From NCBI GenBank assembly GCA_016721005.1, contig JADKJM010000008.1, forward strand, positions 186,001 through 250,000: DNA of 64,000 nt, given 5' to 3'. Shown here in pieces: positions 1 to 8,390 of this stretch. This DNA is from Flavobacteriales bacterium (GTDB taxonomy: Bacteria > Bacteroidota > Bacteroidia > Flavobacteriales_F > PHOS-HE28). A program made the translations under genes and the position numbers. The notes below the pieces were generated by a model. That model was not told the origin of the DNA and did not search any database. It saw nothing but the letters and a program-made list of their open reading frames with translations. How positions within the stretch are numbered: position 1 is the stretch's first letter; each line of letters begins with the position of its first letter.

Positions 1-2
1 TT

Positions 3-266
3 GCTGAGCATGGCCCAAAGGAACTGAGGGTCTTTCCGAATCCGTTCAGCGACCGATTGGAGATTCTTTGTAACAGCTTGAACCGGGGTTCGGTAACCCT
101 GGAGCTCCTCGATGCTTGGGGAAGGACGATGATGGTTTCCAGGCATTTCTCCTCGGACAGGATCGTGCTTGATCTTCCCTCGTTGCCTGTTGGAATCTAC
201 TTGCTCCGTGTGAGCGACGCGCATGGAGTGGTCCACAGCGTTTCCGTCGCACATGTTTCACCCTAA
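3..266 (+). CDS. C-terminal end of a T9SS type A sorted protein (5' end outside window)
   Basis: The open frame runs in from the left edge without a start, so only the last 87 residues are visible. They form a typical T9SS type A sorting domain. A proline-asparagine motif (VFPNPF) comes first, then short beta strands, a DAWGR turn and a GIYLLRV segment near the end. Such tails direct proteins through the type IX secretion system to the cell surface. The nature of the cargo is unknown. The next gene starts 11 bases downstream on the same strand, so the two may be co-transcribed. A TTG at 57 is internal and not a likely start. Confidence 0.85.
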   Translation, partial: AEHGPKELRVFPNPFSDRLEILCNSLNRGSVTLELLDAWGRTMMVSRHFSSDRIVLDLPSLPVGIYLLRVSDAHGVVHSVSVAHVSP

Positions 267-277
267 CCCATTCCGCC

Positions 278-1447
278 ATGAGAACTCGAAGAGAACGGAT
301 CCTGGTTTGCGCTTTTGCGCTTTGTACAATCGGCTGGGCGCATGCCCAGAATGATGGCGACCATCCGGTCACGGACGGCGCGGGTCGGACATATCTGGCT
401 CCGGATGCTCTGGTTGGCGGCGCGGTGAACCCAGATGGTTTCACTGTAGGCACCGCGCCTAACACGAATGCGGCACTGGTGGTAGAGGGCAGCCAGATGG
501 CCAATCCTACGGGTGAGGTCTTCCGGACGATATCCCCTGCCTCTACATTGACCCAATGGCGAATGTTCCGCTTGAACCCAACGACGCCGCTTGAGATCGG
601 TAGCCTGTACGCGACGGCCGGTGGCAATGCCTTTCATATCAAGCAAACAGTGAATGATGCCAGCCTGTGGATCCGTAATTATTCTGATAATGGGATGCGG
701 CTGATCGACGATCAGTACTTCGATCTGAATGGCTATAACAACAATTGGCGGGCAGGATACGTGGCCATCGGGGATATCTCGGCCATGAGTCCCAGTCCGC
801 CGATGCCTTGGGCGCGCTTGCATCTCGTGCATGGTGCGGGTTCGACATCATTCGGCTGGCGGCCTTGGATGGTGAATGGCATCCTGTTCAACGGAAATCA
901 GGACCAGATGTATATCGGACAGAAGTTCGGCAGTACCGATGTGAGCCATGCCGTGATCCAATGGAGCGAGGACGGCACATTGAACAACACCAGGCAAACC
1001 CTGCGGTTCATCTACACAACCACGCCAGGATCAGGTACCGGGGCGACCACCCTGGACGGATTGGAGATCATGCGTCTCTGGCCGGAGAGCAACACTTCCG
1101 GATACGTGGGGATCGGGGATTTCGCGACGGCTAGCCAAGTACCGTTGGACCGGTTGGATGTGCTGGATGGGAACGTGCGGATCCGTGCGCTCGCCTTGCA
1201 AACTGCTGATACCCGCGTGGTCGTTGCGGATGCGAATGGCGTTCTGCACTATCGCCCAGCTTCGGATTTCGGAGCCTCCGATTGTGAGTGGACCATGCCT
1301 ACCGGAGGCGCTGCTGGAACAAACCATGTGTCCACTGCATATGGCGCAGCCACGACGGACTGCCCGGATGCGGCGGAAGCCGTGGGGATCGGGGTGGATC
1401 TGGCAGTCGATCCGCCGGACACCATCTTTGAACAACTAACCCAATGA
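278..1447 (+). CDS. N-terminal half of a frameshifted secreted surface protein
   Basis: It encodes 389 residues starting with a clear signal peptide (basic start, hydrophobic core, cleavage after AHA-Q). The body is Gly/Asn/Thr-rich with VGIGD-type segments. These are common in Bacteroidota cell-surface proteins that end in a peptidase S74 chaperone and a T9SS tail. This frame stops at 1445-1447, but the next frame, open from 1473, continues the same composition to a chaperone and sorting tail. The downstream half has no signal peptide and this half has no sorting domain. I infer one original gene of about 2.7 kb broken by a frameshift near 1390-1475. Whether the break is genuine or a sequencing error cannot be told here. 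Confidence 0.8.
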   Translation: MRTRRERILVCAFALCTIGWAHAQNDGDHPVTDGAGRTYLAPDALVGGAVNPDGFTVGTAPNTNAALVVEGSQMANPTGEVFRTISPASTLTQWRMFRLNPTTPLEIGSLYATAGGNAFHIKQTVNDASLWIRNYSDNGMRLIDDQYFDLNGYNNNWRAGYVAIGDISAMSPSPPMPWARLHLVHGAGSTSFGWRPWMVNGILFNGNQDQMYIGQKFGSTDVSHAVIQWSEDGTLNNTRQTLRFIYTTTPGSGTGATTLDGLEIMRLWPESNTSGYVGIGDFATASQVPLDRLDVLDGNVRIRALALQTADTRVVVADANGVLHYRPASDFGASDCEWTMPTGGAAGTNHVSTAYGAATTDCPDAAEAVGIGVDLAVDPPDTIFEQLTQ

Positions 1448-1505
1448 CCCACCGATTGCGTTTGTGGGTTGAATCCGCCAAGCGAATACCACGGATCTGA
1501 GCGCG

Positions 1506-2963
1506 GTGGTGATCGACGCCGATGGAGGGACTTCGACGAATGAGGGGTTGCGGATCAATGCGGACCAGACATCCGGCGGGATCAATTATGGTCTGCGATC
1601 CTTCGCCAATGCCGCTGGTACGGCTACCAATGTGGGCGTGTACGCCAATGCCACGGATGCCGGGTCTGCCAGTGGAGGCAGCAATTACGGCTTCAAGACC
1701 GATGTGAACGACGCGGGTACCAATGCCGTGAACTATGGCCTGCACGCGACTGTCGGCGGGACCAATGCGCTTTCAAGTGTTGGTGTTCAAACCTCTGTGA
1801 CCGGCTCCGGAGCATATGCGGTCTCCGGCTTTGCAACGGAAGTGAGCGGAGGTTCATATGGCACGTATGGCCTGTGGGCCAAGGTGCATTCGAATGTTGA
1901 CGGCGGGACGAACTACGGAGTACGGGCAAGTGCAGAGGGTAGCGTCGGTACGGAGACCAATTATGCCGTTTGGGGTACATCGATCAACGGCACAACCAAT
2001 TATGGTGTTTGGGGTTATGCGTATCAAGGCATAGCGGATGGTGATGCGTACTACGGGGTTCGAGGTGAAGCGCATTCGTATGATGAGGATGATCTGGTAC
2101 ACGGGGTTCATGCCGTGGCACCAACCAGTGGTGCTGACTTCTATGCGCTATACGCTGAGGGCAGAACACATAGTCCGACAGGTAACTGGACGGATTCTGA
2201 CGAGATGTTGAAGGAGAACATCGAAGACCTCACTGGCGGTCTAGGTCGAGTCATGCAGCTACAACCGAAGACATACAACTTCCGCACGGATCAGTTCGGC
2301 TTCATGGGCTTGCCCGATGGACAGGAGTATGGTCTGATCGCGCAGGAACTACAGTTAGTGGTGCCGGAGCTTGTCCGCACGATCCACCGTCCGGCAGATA
2401 TTGATAGCCTTGGTAATGTTGTCCATCCTGCTATCGAGTTCAAAGCCATGCGTTACGATGGCCTCATCCCGATCCTCATCTCCGCCGTGAAAGAACAGAA
2501 CACAATGATCACCGGCCTGCAACAACAGGTCGCCGATGGGCAGAACCCTACGGATGAAGTAGCTGCGCTACAGGACCAATTGACGGCATTGCAGATGCAG
2601 ATGGCGGCCATGCAAGCCCAACTTGAAGGCTGCTGTGCTTCCGGTGGCCTTCGGCAGGAGGGTGGTTCCACTTTGGGTAGTGCGGAGAACGCGAGTGGCG
2701 ATGCCCGCAAGCTCCTGATCCAACCCAACCCCTTCGATACCCATACCAGCTTGTTCTACACCTTGGAGCGCAGTGGCCGCGCCCAATTGTTGGTGAACAG
2801 CGCCGATGGCAAGGACCTGCGGGTGCTCGCCGAAGCGCAACGCGAAGCCGGGCAATACCAGTTCGAGTGGAACACCAGCGATCTTGCTCCGGGCTTGTAC
2901 TACGTGACCTTGCTGCTGGATGGCGAGCCCATTGTGAAGAAGGCGGTGAAGGTGCGGATGTAG
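1506..2963 (+). CDS. C-terminal half of the same protein: S74 intramolecular chaperone plus T9SS tail
   Basis: It encodes 485 residues from a GTG, although the frame is already open from 1473. Residues 1-215 are repetitive, with recurring NYG/VGV-type segments like a fibre. Residues about 230-330 match the endosialidase chaperone (peptidase S74) family: SDEMLKENI, then LQPKTYNF, and a YGLIAQEL segment. These domains trimerise fibres and often cleave themselves. A Gln-rich coiled coil follows at about 330-374. The end is a T9SS type A sorting domain with QPNPF and GLYYVTLLLDG. Having no signal peptide, it probably belongs to the ORF starting at 278. Confidence 0.85.
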   Translation: MVIDADGGTSTNEGLRINADQTSGGINYGLRSFANAAGTATNVGVYANATDAGSASGGSNYGFKTDVNDAGTNAVNYGLHATVGGTNALSSVGVQTSVTGSGAYAVSGFATEVSGGSYGTYGLWAKVHSNVDGGTNYGVRASAEGSVGTETNYAVWGTSINGTTNYGVWGYAYQGIADGDAYYGVRGEAHSYDEDDLVHGVHAVAPTSGADFYALYAEGRTHSPTGNWTDSDEMLKENIEDLTGGLGRVMQLQPKTYNFRTDQFGFMGLPDGQEYGLIAQELQLVVPELVRTIHRPADIDSLGNVVHPAIEFKAMRYDGLIPILISAVKEQNTMITGLQQQVADGQNPTDEVAALQDQLTALQMQMAAMQAQLEGCCASGGLRQEGGSTLGSAENASGDARKLLIQPNPFDTHTSLFYTLERSGRAQLLVNSADGKDLRVLAEAQREAGQYQFEWNTSDLAPGLYYVTLLLDGEPIVKKAVKVRM

Positions 2964-2984
2964 GTCCACTCATATCCACCCGAC

Positions 2985-3008
2985 GAAGGCCCCAGCAATG
3001 GGGTCTTC
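2985..3008 (+). terminator. Stem-loop terminator after the S74/T9SS gene
   Basis: A 10-bp stem (GAAGGCCCCA paired with TGGGGTCTTC, one G-T wobble) closes a GCAA loop 21 bases after the stop codon. The T-tract is weak, but the position fits a transcription terminator. Confidence 0.7.
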
Positions 3009-3243
3009 GTGCTTGCCCAAGGTTCGCGCGCAACGCTTGGGACTTGGTTCTCGGGCTTTGCGGGGTCCGGTAGTTCCGTGCCGCTACATACCATGTCGTC
3101 ACCGCGCATGGAGGAAGATACCGTCGGTTGTTCAGCGCACCATCACCTGCGGAGACCCATGCGGAGGTTCATGATCTCCGGTCCGATCCGCCAGGAACCA
3201 ACACTGCAACAGCCATTCGTCCTCGGCTCTTCGCTCGCCGTGT

Positions 3244-3735
3244 TGGAACAAGCGGCCGGTTCCATGGCGCACGCCACCTGTTCCATATCACCACGGCGCT
3301 GTTCCATATCACGGCGTCCGTGTTCCATAGCACCGGGCGGCTGTTGAATGGAACGGCGCCGCTGTTCCATTCCATCACGCGCGTGTTCCATGGGATGTCG
3401 GCTCCGTTGCATCGCGAGGACCGCCTGTTCCAATTACCCGCCGCGTTGCTCCATATCACGGCGTCCGTGTTCCATAGTGCCGGGCGGCTGTTGAATGGAA
3501 CGGCGCCGCTGTTCCATTCCATCACGCGCGTGTTCCATGGGATGTCGGCTCTGTTGCATCGCGCGGACCGCCTGTTCCAAATCCCCGCCGCGTTGCTCCA
3601 TGATACAGCGGCGCTGTTCCATTGTACCGGCCTGCTGTTTCATAGGAGGAGCGTTGCGTTCCAAATGACCGGGCCGGTGTTCCATCGTGCGGCCGGGCTG
3701 TACCACATGTTCTCGCGCCTGTTCGATAGCACCAC
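3244..3735. repeat. 21-bp tandem array with a 147-bp higher-order unit
   Basis: The word GTTCCAT recurs every 21 bases across about 490 bp. A larger block is also duplicated: the copy beginning at 3322 reappears at 3469, an offset of 147 = 7 x 21 bases, with few mismatches. Because 21 is a multiple of three, several frames stay open. The plus strand gives a 205-residue frame (3128-3745) with an LFHxxxx heptad. The minus strand gives heptads of MEQRRxx type from 3808 to 3143, interrupted by one TAA at 3434-3436. In the other copy the same codon is GAT. Neither frame has a recognisable domain, so I annotate the repeat and not a protein. The fibronectin-III gene starts 177 bases downstream. Confidence 0.85.
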
Positions 3736-3911
3736 CGCGATGTGAGGTGGTATCCCCGCTCGGAATGCGCGTGCAGCCTTGGTGCGGCATGAGGACCGCG
3801 CGCGACACGATATGCTGCCTCCCCGCCGAACTTTTTCGACACCTCCATCCAATAAATGCGCGATCCCTACGCTATAGCATCAGGGAACGGGCGCATCCAT
3901 GCCCGGGCAAC

Positions 3912-4544
3912 ATGGCCGGCAGCCTCGCTATCGTCAAACGAGCTCTCACGCGGCTTTCCGCAGAGCACCTCATCGAACGCGCGCGTGCACACCTCGCAGC
4001 ACTCGCGGGCAACCCGCGTTTCCCCATCCCGGTGCCTGCGCTCGCCGTCATCGAGGTCGCCACCGATGCGCTGGAGCATGCCGAGGCCGAGTTCCTCAAC
4101 AACGGCGGCAGACGCGACCGCCTTGCACGCAACGAACGCAAACGCGATCTGTATCGCCTGCTCGTGCTACTCGCGTCCTATGTGCAGGTAACGAGCGGCG
4201 GCGACCCGGAGGCGATCGCCAGCGCGGGTTTCCCACTGCGCCGGAAACCGCAGCCCGCAGGTCCGCTGCCCGCACCGGGCAACCTGCGCGCATCCGCCAT
4301 CGCCCTCATCGGCGTGGTGAAGCTCCATTGGGGGCGTGTAAGGCACCGCAGCGGATACGAGGTGCAGACCCGCGTGGCCGATCCGCAGCTACTTGACGAC
4401 TGGCGGCCGCTCACCGCGCTGGGCGCGAACTACTACTCGGCCACCGGACTGCAAAGCGGCGTGGTCCACTGCTTCCGTGTGCGGGCCATCGGCGCTGCGG
4501 GACCCGGACCGTGGAGCGACATCGCAATGGAGAAGCCGAGGTGA
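3912..4544 (+). CDS. Fibronectin type III domain protein, copy A
   Basis: It encodes 210 residues from the ATG at 3912. The frame is open further upstream into the repeat array, but that stretch is Cys/Arg-rich and unlike protein. An alpha-helical N-terminal part (about residues 1-95) is followed by a GDPEAIASAGFPLRRKP linker and a single fibronectin-III-like fold (about 120-208) with YEVQTR and CFRVRAIG strands. No signal peptide is visible. A paralogue with the same architecture lies at 57020-57637 on the other strand. A small LuxR-type gene follows 15 bases downstream. The function is unknown; fibronectin-III domains usually bind proteins or glycans. Confidence 0.75.
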   Translation: MAGSLAIVKRALTRLSAEHLIERARAHLAALAGNPRFPIPVPALAVIEVATDALEHAEAEFLNNGGRRDRLARNERKRDLYRLLVLLASYVQVTSGGDPEAIASAGFPLRRKPQPAGPLPAPGNLRASAIALIGVVKLHWGRVRHRSGYEVQTRVADPQLLDDWRPLTALGANYYSATGLQSGVVHCFRVRAIGAAGPGPWSDIAMEKPR

Positions 4545-4559
4545 GGAGCGCGCCCGCAG

Positions 4560-4775
4560 GTGCAGGTGGCTTGGATAAGCGAACTCACCCGCCGCGAGCG
4601 GGAGGTGATGCACGCCGTGTGCGCCGAGGAAGGCGAGATCTACGATCACATTGCCGCCGACCTCCACATAGCACGCGGCACCTTGAACTCGCACCTCGCA
4701 CACGTCTTCAAGAAGTTGGAGCTGCACTGCCGAACGAGCTTGGTGCATGTGTGGGTGAAGTGGGGGGTGGGGTAG
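4560..4775 (+). CDS. Orphan LuxR/GerE-type helix-turn-helix protein
   Basis: This 71-residue protein consists almost only of a GerE helix-turn-helix: LTRREREVM, then a degenerate sensing helix, IAADLHIARGTLNSHL as recognition helix, and FKKLELHCRTSLV. The start is GTG, with a second GTG two codons later. No receiver or ligand domain is attached, as in other stand-alone LuxR-tail proteins. It lies in the same frame as the fibronectin-III gene, 15 bases after its stop, suggesting one transcript. It may bind DNA as a dimer, but its target is unknown. Confidence 0.7.
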   Translation: MQVAWISELTRREREVMHAVCAEEGEIYDHIAADLHIARGTLNSHLAHVFKKLELHCRTSLVHVWVKWGVG

Positions 4776-4892
4776 GTGGGGGCGAATGCGAGTGCGTGGC
4801 GGGTACACGGATCGGTGATTTGCGGCAGCAGGGGGCCGTGGACATGTGGACGCCGATGAGTGTGGCAATACCTTGGCCGAAAGCTTGAAACA

Positions 4893-5438
4893 ATGGGAAA
4901 ACGCATGATTGATCCTGCTCCATTCGCGCACCCGGATCTTTCCTGGCTCAAGAGGAAACTTCGTAACGAACTCGCTGCTATCGCGCGTGGTGATTTCACA
5001 AGCAGATGGATAGACTATAGACGAATCTATCTCACGAACTTTATGGTCATGGTTGAGGCGGTCAACTATCAGGTCAGACAGCACCTCCTAGTGTCGCACG
5101 ATGAGAAGCGAATCAAACTGACCGACAAGCAACGAAAGCTTCTATTCAAGGAGGCGGGTACCCGTTCCTATGAAAGATTTAAGGTGATCTGGAAGACATA
5201 TGCCCAGCATTTTGACAAGAAGGATTTAGTCAAAGTGTGGTTCGGTGACGACCGCATCGTAGATCTCAAGGACACGATAGAGAAACGCAACCTAACAGTG
5301 CATCCTAAGACCTATCCTGACTTGCGATTAACGGATGAGGATTTGGCCAAAGTGCAGCGCGCAAACAAGTGGTTCCAGCAGATGACCTTGTACGCCCTAT
5401 CTGGTGAATATTATCGGGAGACGCGAGAGGATGAATAA
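4893..5438 (+). CDS. HEPN-like protein in an AT-richer island
   Basis: It encodes 181 residues from the ATG at 4893. The frame extends upstream to 4860 but has no better start. It is largely helical and charged. Residues 132-137 read RNLTVH, which matches the R-x4-H signature of HEPN ribonucleases found in many toxin and phage-defence proteins. The assignment rests on that motif and helical composition only, so it is tentative. Base composition is visibly AT-richer than the flanking genes. Its TAA ends at 5438 and the stop of the opposing gene starts at 5439, so the two genes converge with no gap. Confidence 0.65.
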   Translation: MGKRMIDPAPFAHPDLSWLKRKLRNELAAIARGDFTSRWIDYRRIYLTNFMVMVEAVNYQVRQHLLVSHDEKRIKLTDKQRKLLFKEAGTRSYERFKVIWKTYAQHFDKKDLVKVWFGDDRIVDLKDTIEKRNLTVHPKTYPDLRLTDEDLAKVQRANKWFQQMTLYALSGEYYRETREDE

Positions 5439-6359
5439 CTATGGTAAGTGGCGTTTCGCCAATGACAGCAGGAGTTCAACTGTCTCGTTGTCCTTGCATG
5501 TGTTCCTAAGTTTCTTGGATATATCGGGGAGGAACATGAGCCCCATGTCTTTCTCTCCAGTGAGCAGCTCTGCCATCTCCATGTACACCTTTTCCACTGC
5601 GAGCCATTCCTTGAGGTCTTGATAGCTTGGGGTAAGAACATAGAACGACTCCCAAAACTTCATGTCACGAATCTCTCTTTCGTCCATCAGAAGAACTGAC
5701 AATTCGGACTTGTTCATGGTCTTCAGCTTGCGTTGATCGTGCTTACCGAGGGACAGTAAGCCCGAAATCATTTTGGCCTTCGTGAAATATCTAAGGACCA
5801 AAGTATGATCATCACTCGATGCTCTTTGAAGTACATCATCATTTCTGAGCTCATCGTACAAGTCAACGCCGCTGAGTAGATTGTTTGGTACCGAAGAAAT
5901 GGTTGGGTCGGAAGGATCCTCGACTTGAGAGTGGAAGACGCGCCCCTTGTTATCAAAGAACCGCAATAGGCGATACAACTTAGCGGCTTGGAGAATGTCG
6001 GTCTCAAGGTCGCGTCGTTCCAGGCCAAGCAACCGCTTAGGCAGCTTCCCACGAAAGACAACAAGCTCGTACAAGTTGATCTTTCTCAGCCCTCGATCAT
6101 CAGTCCAATCGAAGTGAGCGCACATTCGGGTCTCAGCATCGCAGTATGCCTTTATGCGAACCACTTGGTCCCATAGACGCTGTGGGAACCTCTTTGTTTC
6201 AATGGCGTAGATCAACCTAAACTTCTCGAGATAGTACGATGACTGGACGTGCAATGCGTTCTTGTAACTAATGAAGTCACGCGCCTTGAAGTACGACTTG
6301 ATCAAGTAGTTATCCAGACCATCCTCATCAACAAGCGATTGTGTTCCTGATGTAATCAT
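5439..6359 (-). CDS. Unknown protein paired with the HEPN-like gene
   Basis: It encodes 306 residues from an ATG at 6357-6359. I do not recognise the family. The protein is rich in charged residues and predicted helix, with no signal peptide or obvious membrane segment. It shares the AT-richer composition of the HEPN-like gene it converges with. The stop codons are immediately adjacent. The pair looks like a compact acquired cassette, possibly of the defence or toxin type, but no catalytic motif supports that. Confidence 0.7.
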   Translation of the reverse strand: MITSGTQSLVDEDGLDNYLIKSYFKARDFISYKNALHVQSSYYLEKFRLIYAIETKRFPQRLWDQVVRIKAYCDAETRMCAHFDWTDDRGLRKINLYELVVFRGKLPKRLLGLERRDLETDILQAAKLYRLLRFFDNKGRVFHSQVEDPSDPTISSVPNNLLSGVDLYDELRNDDVLQRASSDDHTLVLRYFTKAKMISGLLSLGKHDQRKLKTMNKSELSVLLMDEREIRDMKFWESFYVLTPSYQDLKEWLAVEKVYMEMAELLTGEKDMGLMFLPDISKKLRNTCKDNETVELLLSLAKRHLP

Positions 6360-6643
6360 TCGAAGGGAACTGTAAGAATGTAATGGTGTTTCCGAAGGTA
6401 GGAGGCCAGCATATACAGCGGTAGTTCTTGATGTTGTTCAAGGCATTCCGCGTGAATCTAGACTCCCCTTCTGGCCGTATCGTATCGGCGGCAGGAACTG
6501 AGCGTAGGCTGTGTGAAAGTGCAACAGGAAAGTAACGCGGTAGCTTCTGGCTACCCTCGGTCTTGCCCAATGCATGGTGTCAACCACCCCAGCAGTGGTC
6601 TCCGAATGCGACCCTTCGGCGGTAACACACAACCCACCCTCAC

Positions 6644-7249
6644 TCACTCCCCTTTCTCCTTCCCCGATCTTTGCTTGCGCGCCTCGTTGCGCACTTGGTA
6701 CAGGCGCTCGGAGAAGCCGCCGTTCTGCTCGAAGTCCCGTCCGAGGCTTTGTAGCTGGCGGTCGCTTAGGCCATAGGCCACGTTGGCCAATATGAAACCG
6801 ATGTTCCCAGCGATCTCCGGCACGCTGCGCTCGGGGAAGCGCGTGTGTACATCGCGGCCCCAATGGGCTACGGCGTCGGCATCCGCAAAGCGCTTATCCA
6901 CCAGTTCCTGGCGGATGGGGTCGTTGCTGCCCCATTGCTTCAGCTTGTTGTGGCGGAGGAAAGCAGCGTAGTCCTTCTTCAACTCACCAAGACTGGACTT
7001 TGCCACATTGGTGAGGTTCATCTCCAACTTCTTCGAGGTCGCGCTGAAGATGCTCCCCTCGGTAATGTTCCTGCTGCCACTGCGCGCGGCTTGCACCATC
7101 TGTTCGTTGGTGCGACTGCCTCGTTCGATGTACCGTTTCACAAATCGCACGGTGATGTCCAACACCAGTTCGGCCACTTGGTAGCTCTTCAGCTTCTCGA
7201 AGCCGCCGCTCTTGCCAAAGACCTTGCTATTGGGCGGGCGCTCTGCCAT
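6644..7249 (-). CDS. Four-helix-bundle suffix-domain protein
   Basis: It encodes 201 residues from an ATG. Residues about 20-115 match the small four-helix-bundle family related to proteins encoded in 23S rRNA intervening sequences (KSYQVAELVLDITVRFVKRY, then SRNITEGS and KLEMNLTNVAKSSLGELKKDY). The C-terminal part corresponds to the family's suffix domain, with LANVAYGLSDRQLQ. Function is unknown; members are widespread in Bacteroidota and often lie in variable regions. A strong hairpin at 7278-7328 lies immediately upstream. Confidence 0.8.
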   Translation of the reverse strand: MAERPPNSKVFGKSGGFEKLKSYQVAELVLDITVRFVKRYIERGSRTNEQMVQAARSGSRNITEGSIFSATSKKLEMNLTNVAKSSLGELKKDYAAFLRHNKLKQWGSNDPIRQELVDKRFADADAVAHWGRDVHTRFPERSVPEIAGNIGFILANVAYGLSDRQLQSLGRDFEQNGGFSERLYQVRNEARKQRSGKEKGE

Positions 7250-7277
7250 GCCCCCAAGTTAGCAGGCATTGTGGTCT

Positions 7278-7328
7278 GGTGGACGGGGTGACGGGGAAAC
7301 TTCGGAGCGCCCCGTCACCCCGTCCACC
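7278..7328 (-). terminator. 19-bp perfect inverted repeat, probable terminator
   Basis: Arms at 7278-7296 and 7310-7328 are exactly complementary over 19 bases with a 13-base loop. It lies downstream of the 7437-7799 gene and upstream of the four-helix-bundle gene, both on the minus strand. There is no clear T-tract, so another role is possible. Confidence 0.6.
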
Positions 7329-7436
7329 CGTGCGGAGGCAAGTAGTAGTGTACGTGCGAGGTGCAGTACGGCTTCACCTCGAGCCTTGCTTGGGTCTCTC
7401 GTTCTTGAAGACCGATGCCTCCACCAAGAGCGGTGG

Positions 7437-7799
7437 CTAAAGCCGTATCACACCGCCACCTCCTCCTTCACCGCGCATCCACTCATCCTGCCATTCGGCG
7501 AATTCCGAAAAGGTCATGATGCGCAACAGGCCATGGCTGCGCCAGCGGTGCTTTTCGGCGGGTAGCACGCAATAGCACAAGGAGTTCTCATCCCAGCGGC
7601 GCGTTTGGGGCAGGAGCGCTACCCCCAGCTCGATGCGCGCCACTTCGGAATCGTTCCGGAGTTCTTCCGCGAATTCCGCTGTGATGGGCACCCAACGCTC
7701 ATCCTGCTCTTCGCGTGCACGGTGCGCGATCTCCAGCGCCTCGGTGTCCGCCACCACTTCCATGGGCATCAAGGGGAAAGGCCAGGATGGTCGGGCCAT
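7437..7799 (-). CDS. Hypothetical 120-residue protein
   Basis: The ATG is at 7797-7799. The sequence is acidic in its first half (EIAHRAREEQDERWVP) with aromatic patches and a glycine run near the C-terminus. No signal peptide, membrane segment or known family is recognised. It lies 72 bases downstream of the IS-interrupted hypothetical gene on the same strand and may have belonged to the same operon before the insertion. Confidence 0.6.
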   Translation of the reverse strand: MARPSWPFPLMPMEVVADTEALEIAHRAREEQDERWVPITAEFAEELRNDSEVARIELGVALLPQTRRWDENSLCYCVLPAEKHRWRSHGLLRIMTFSEFAEWQDEWMRGEGGGGGVIRL

Positions 7800-7871
7800 G
7801 GTACTTCGGTTAGAAGACGGTATGGATCACATTGAACGCGCGGGTCATGGGTTCGCAGGTGTTGTAGCTGG

Positions 7872-8390
7872 CTACGGTACGATGCCTTGGCGTGCGGTTT
7901 CCTTCTGCATGAGCATCTCCCACAACTTCCGTTCGCCGTCGCTCAGCATACTGTGGTTCTTGAAGGTGTCGCAACTGATCAAGCGCTGCCCGTTCTGTCG
8001 GCCCAGGATCAGGCCCTCGGCAAGGGCGGCGGCGTAGTCGGGTTGTGCGGGGTAGAACTTGCGCACACCACCCACGGGCGGCTGTGGGTATTGCTTGAAG
8101 AAGCCCATCATGTTGGTGAGTTTCACCCCCATCAACTCGGTGCGCAGCCCCCACCGGCTCCAGAAGTGGCTGTCGAAATGCAGTGGCCTATGGTCGCCGC
8201 GCAGCAGGATGGCGTCCAAGGCTTCGTAGCGCTTGCCCTTGAAACGGTGGATCCACCAGAACAACGCATGCGCTTCCATAGTGGTGGCGCTTACGCGCAG
8301 GCGGCAGCGCCATTCCGTGCGCTTCTCCCGGAGCGGGTAGTCCTGTGCCACCGTGGGCGGTGCATTCCCCTTGGCGATGGCTAGTGTCAT
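7872..8390 (-). pseudogene. 3' part of a hypothetical gene split by IS630
   Basis: Reading from the apparent ATG at 8388-8390 gives 172 residues of unknown family with FWWIHRFKGKRYEALDAIL and GLILGRQNGQRLIS segments. The ATG is created by the terminal inverted repeat of the inserted element. Removing 8384-9499 (element plus one TA) joins codon CTA at 9500-9498 in frame to GCC at 8381-8379, so the natural gene continued upstream of the element. This part is therefore the C-terminal portion of a longer protein and is probably not translated normally. Confidence 0.75.
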
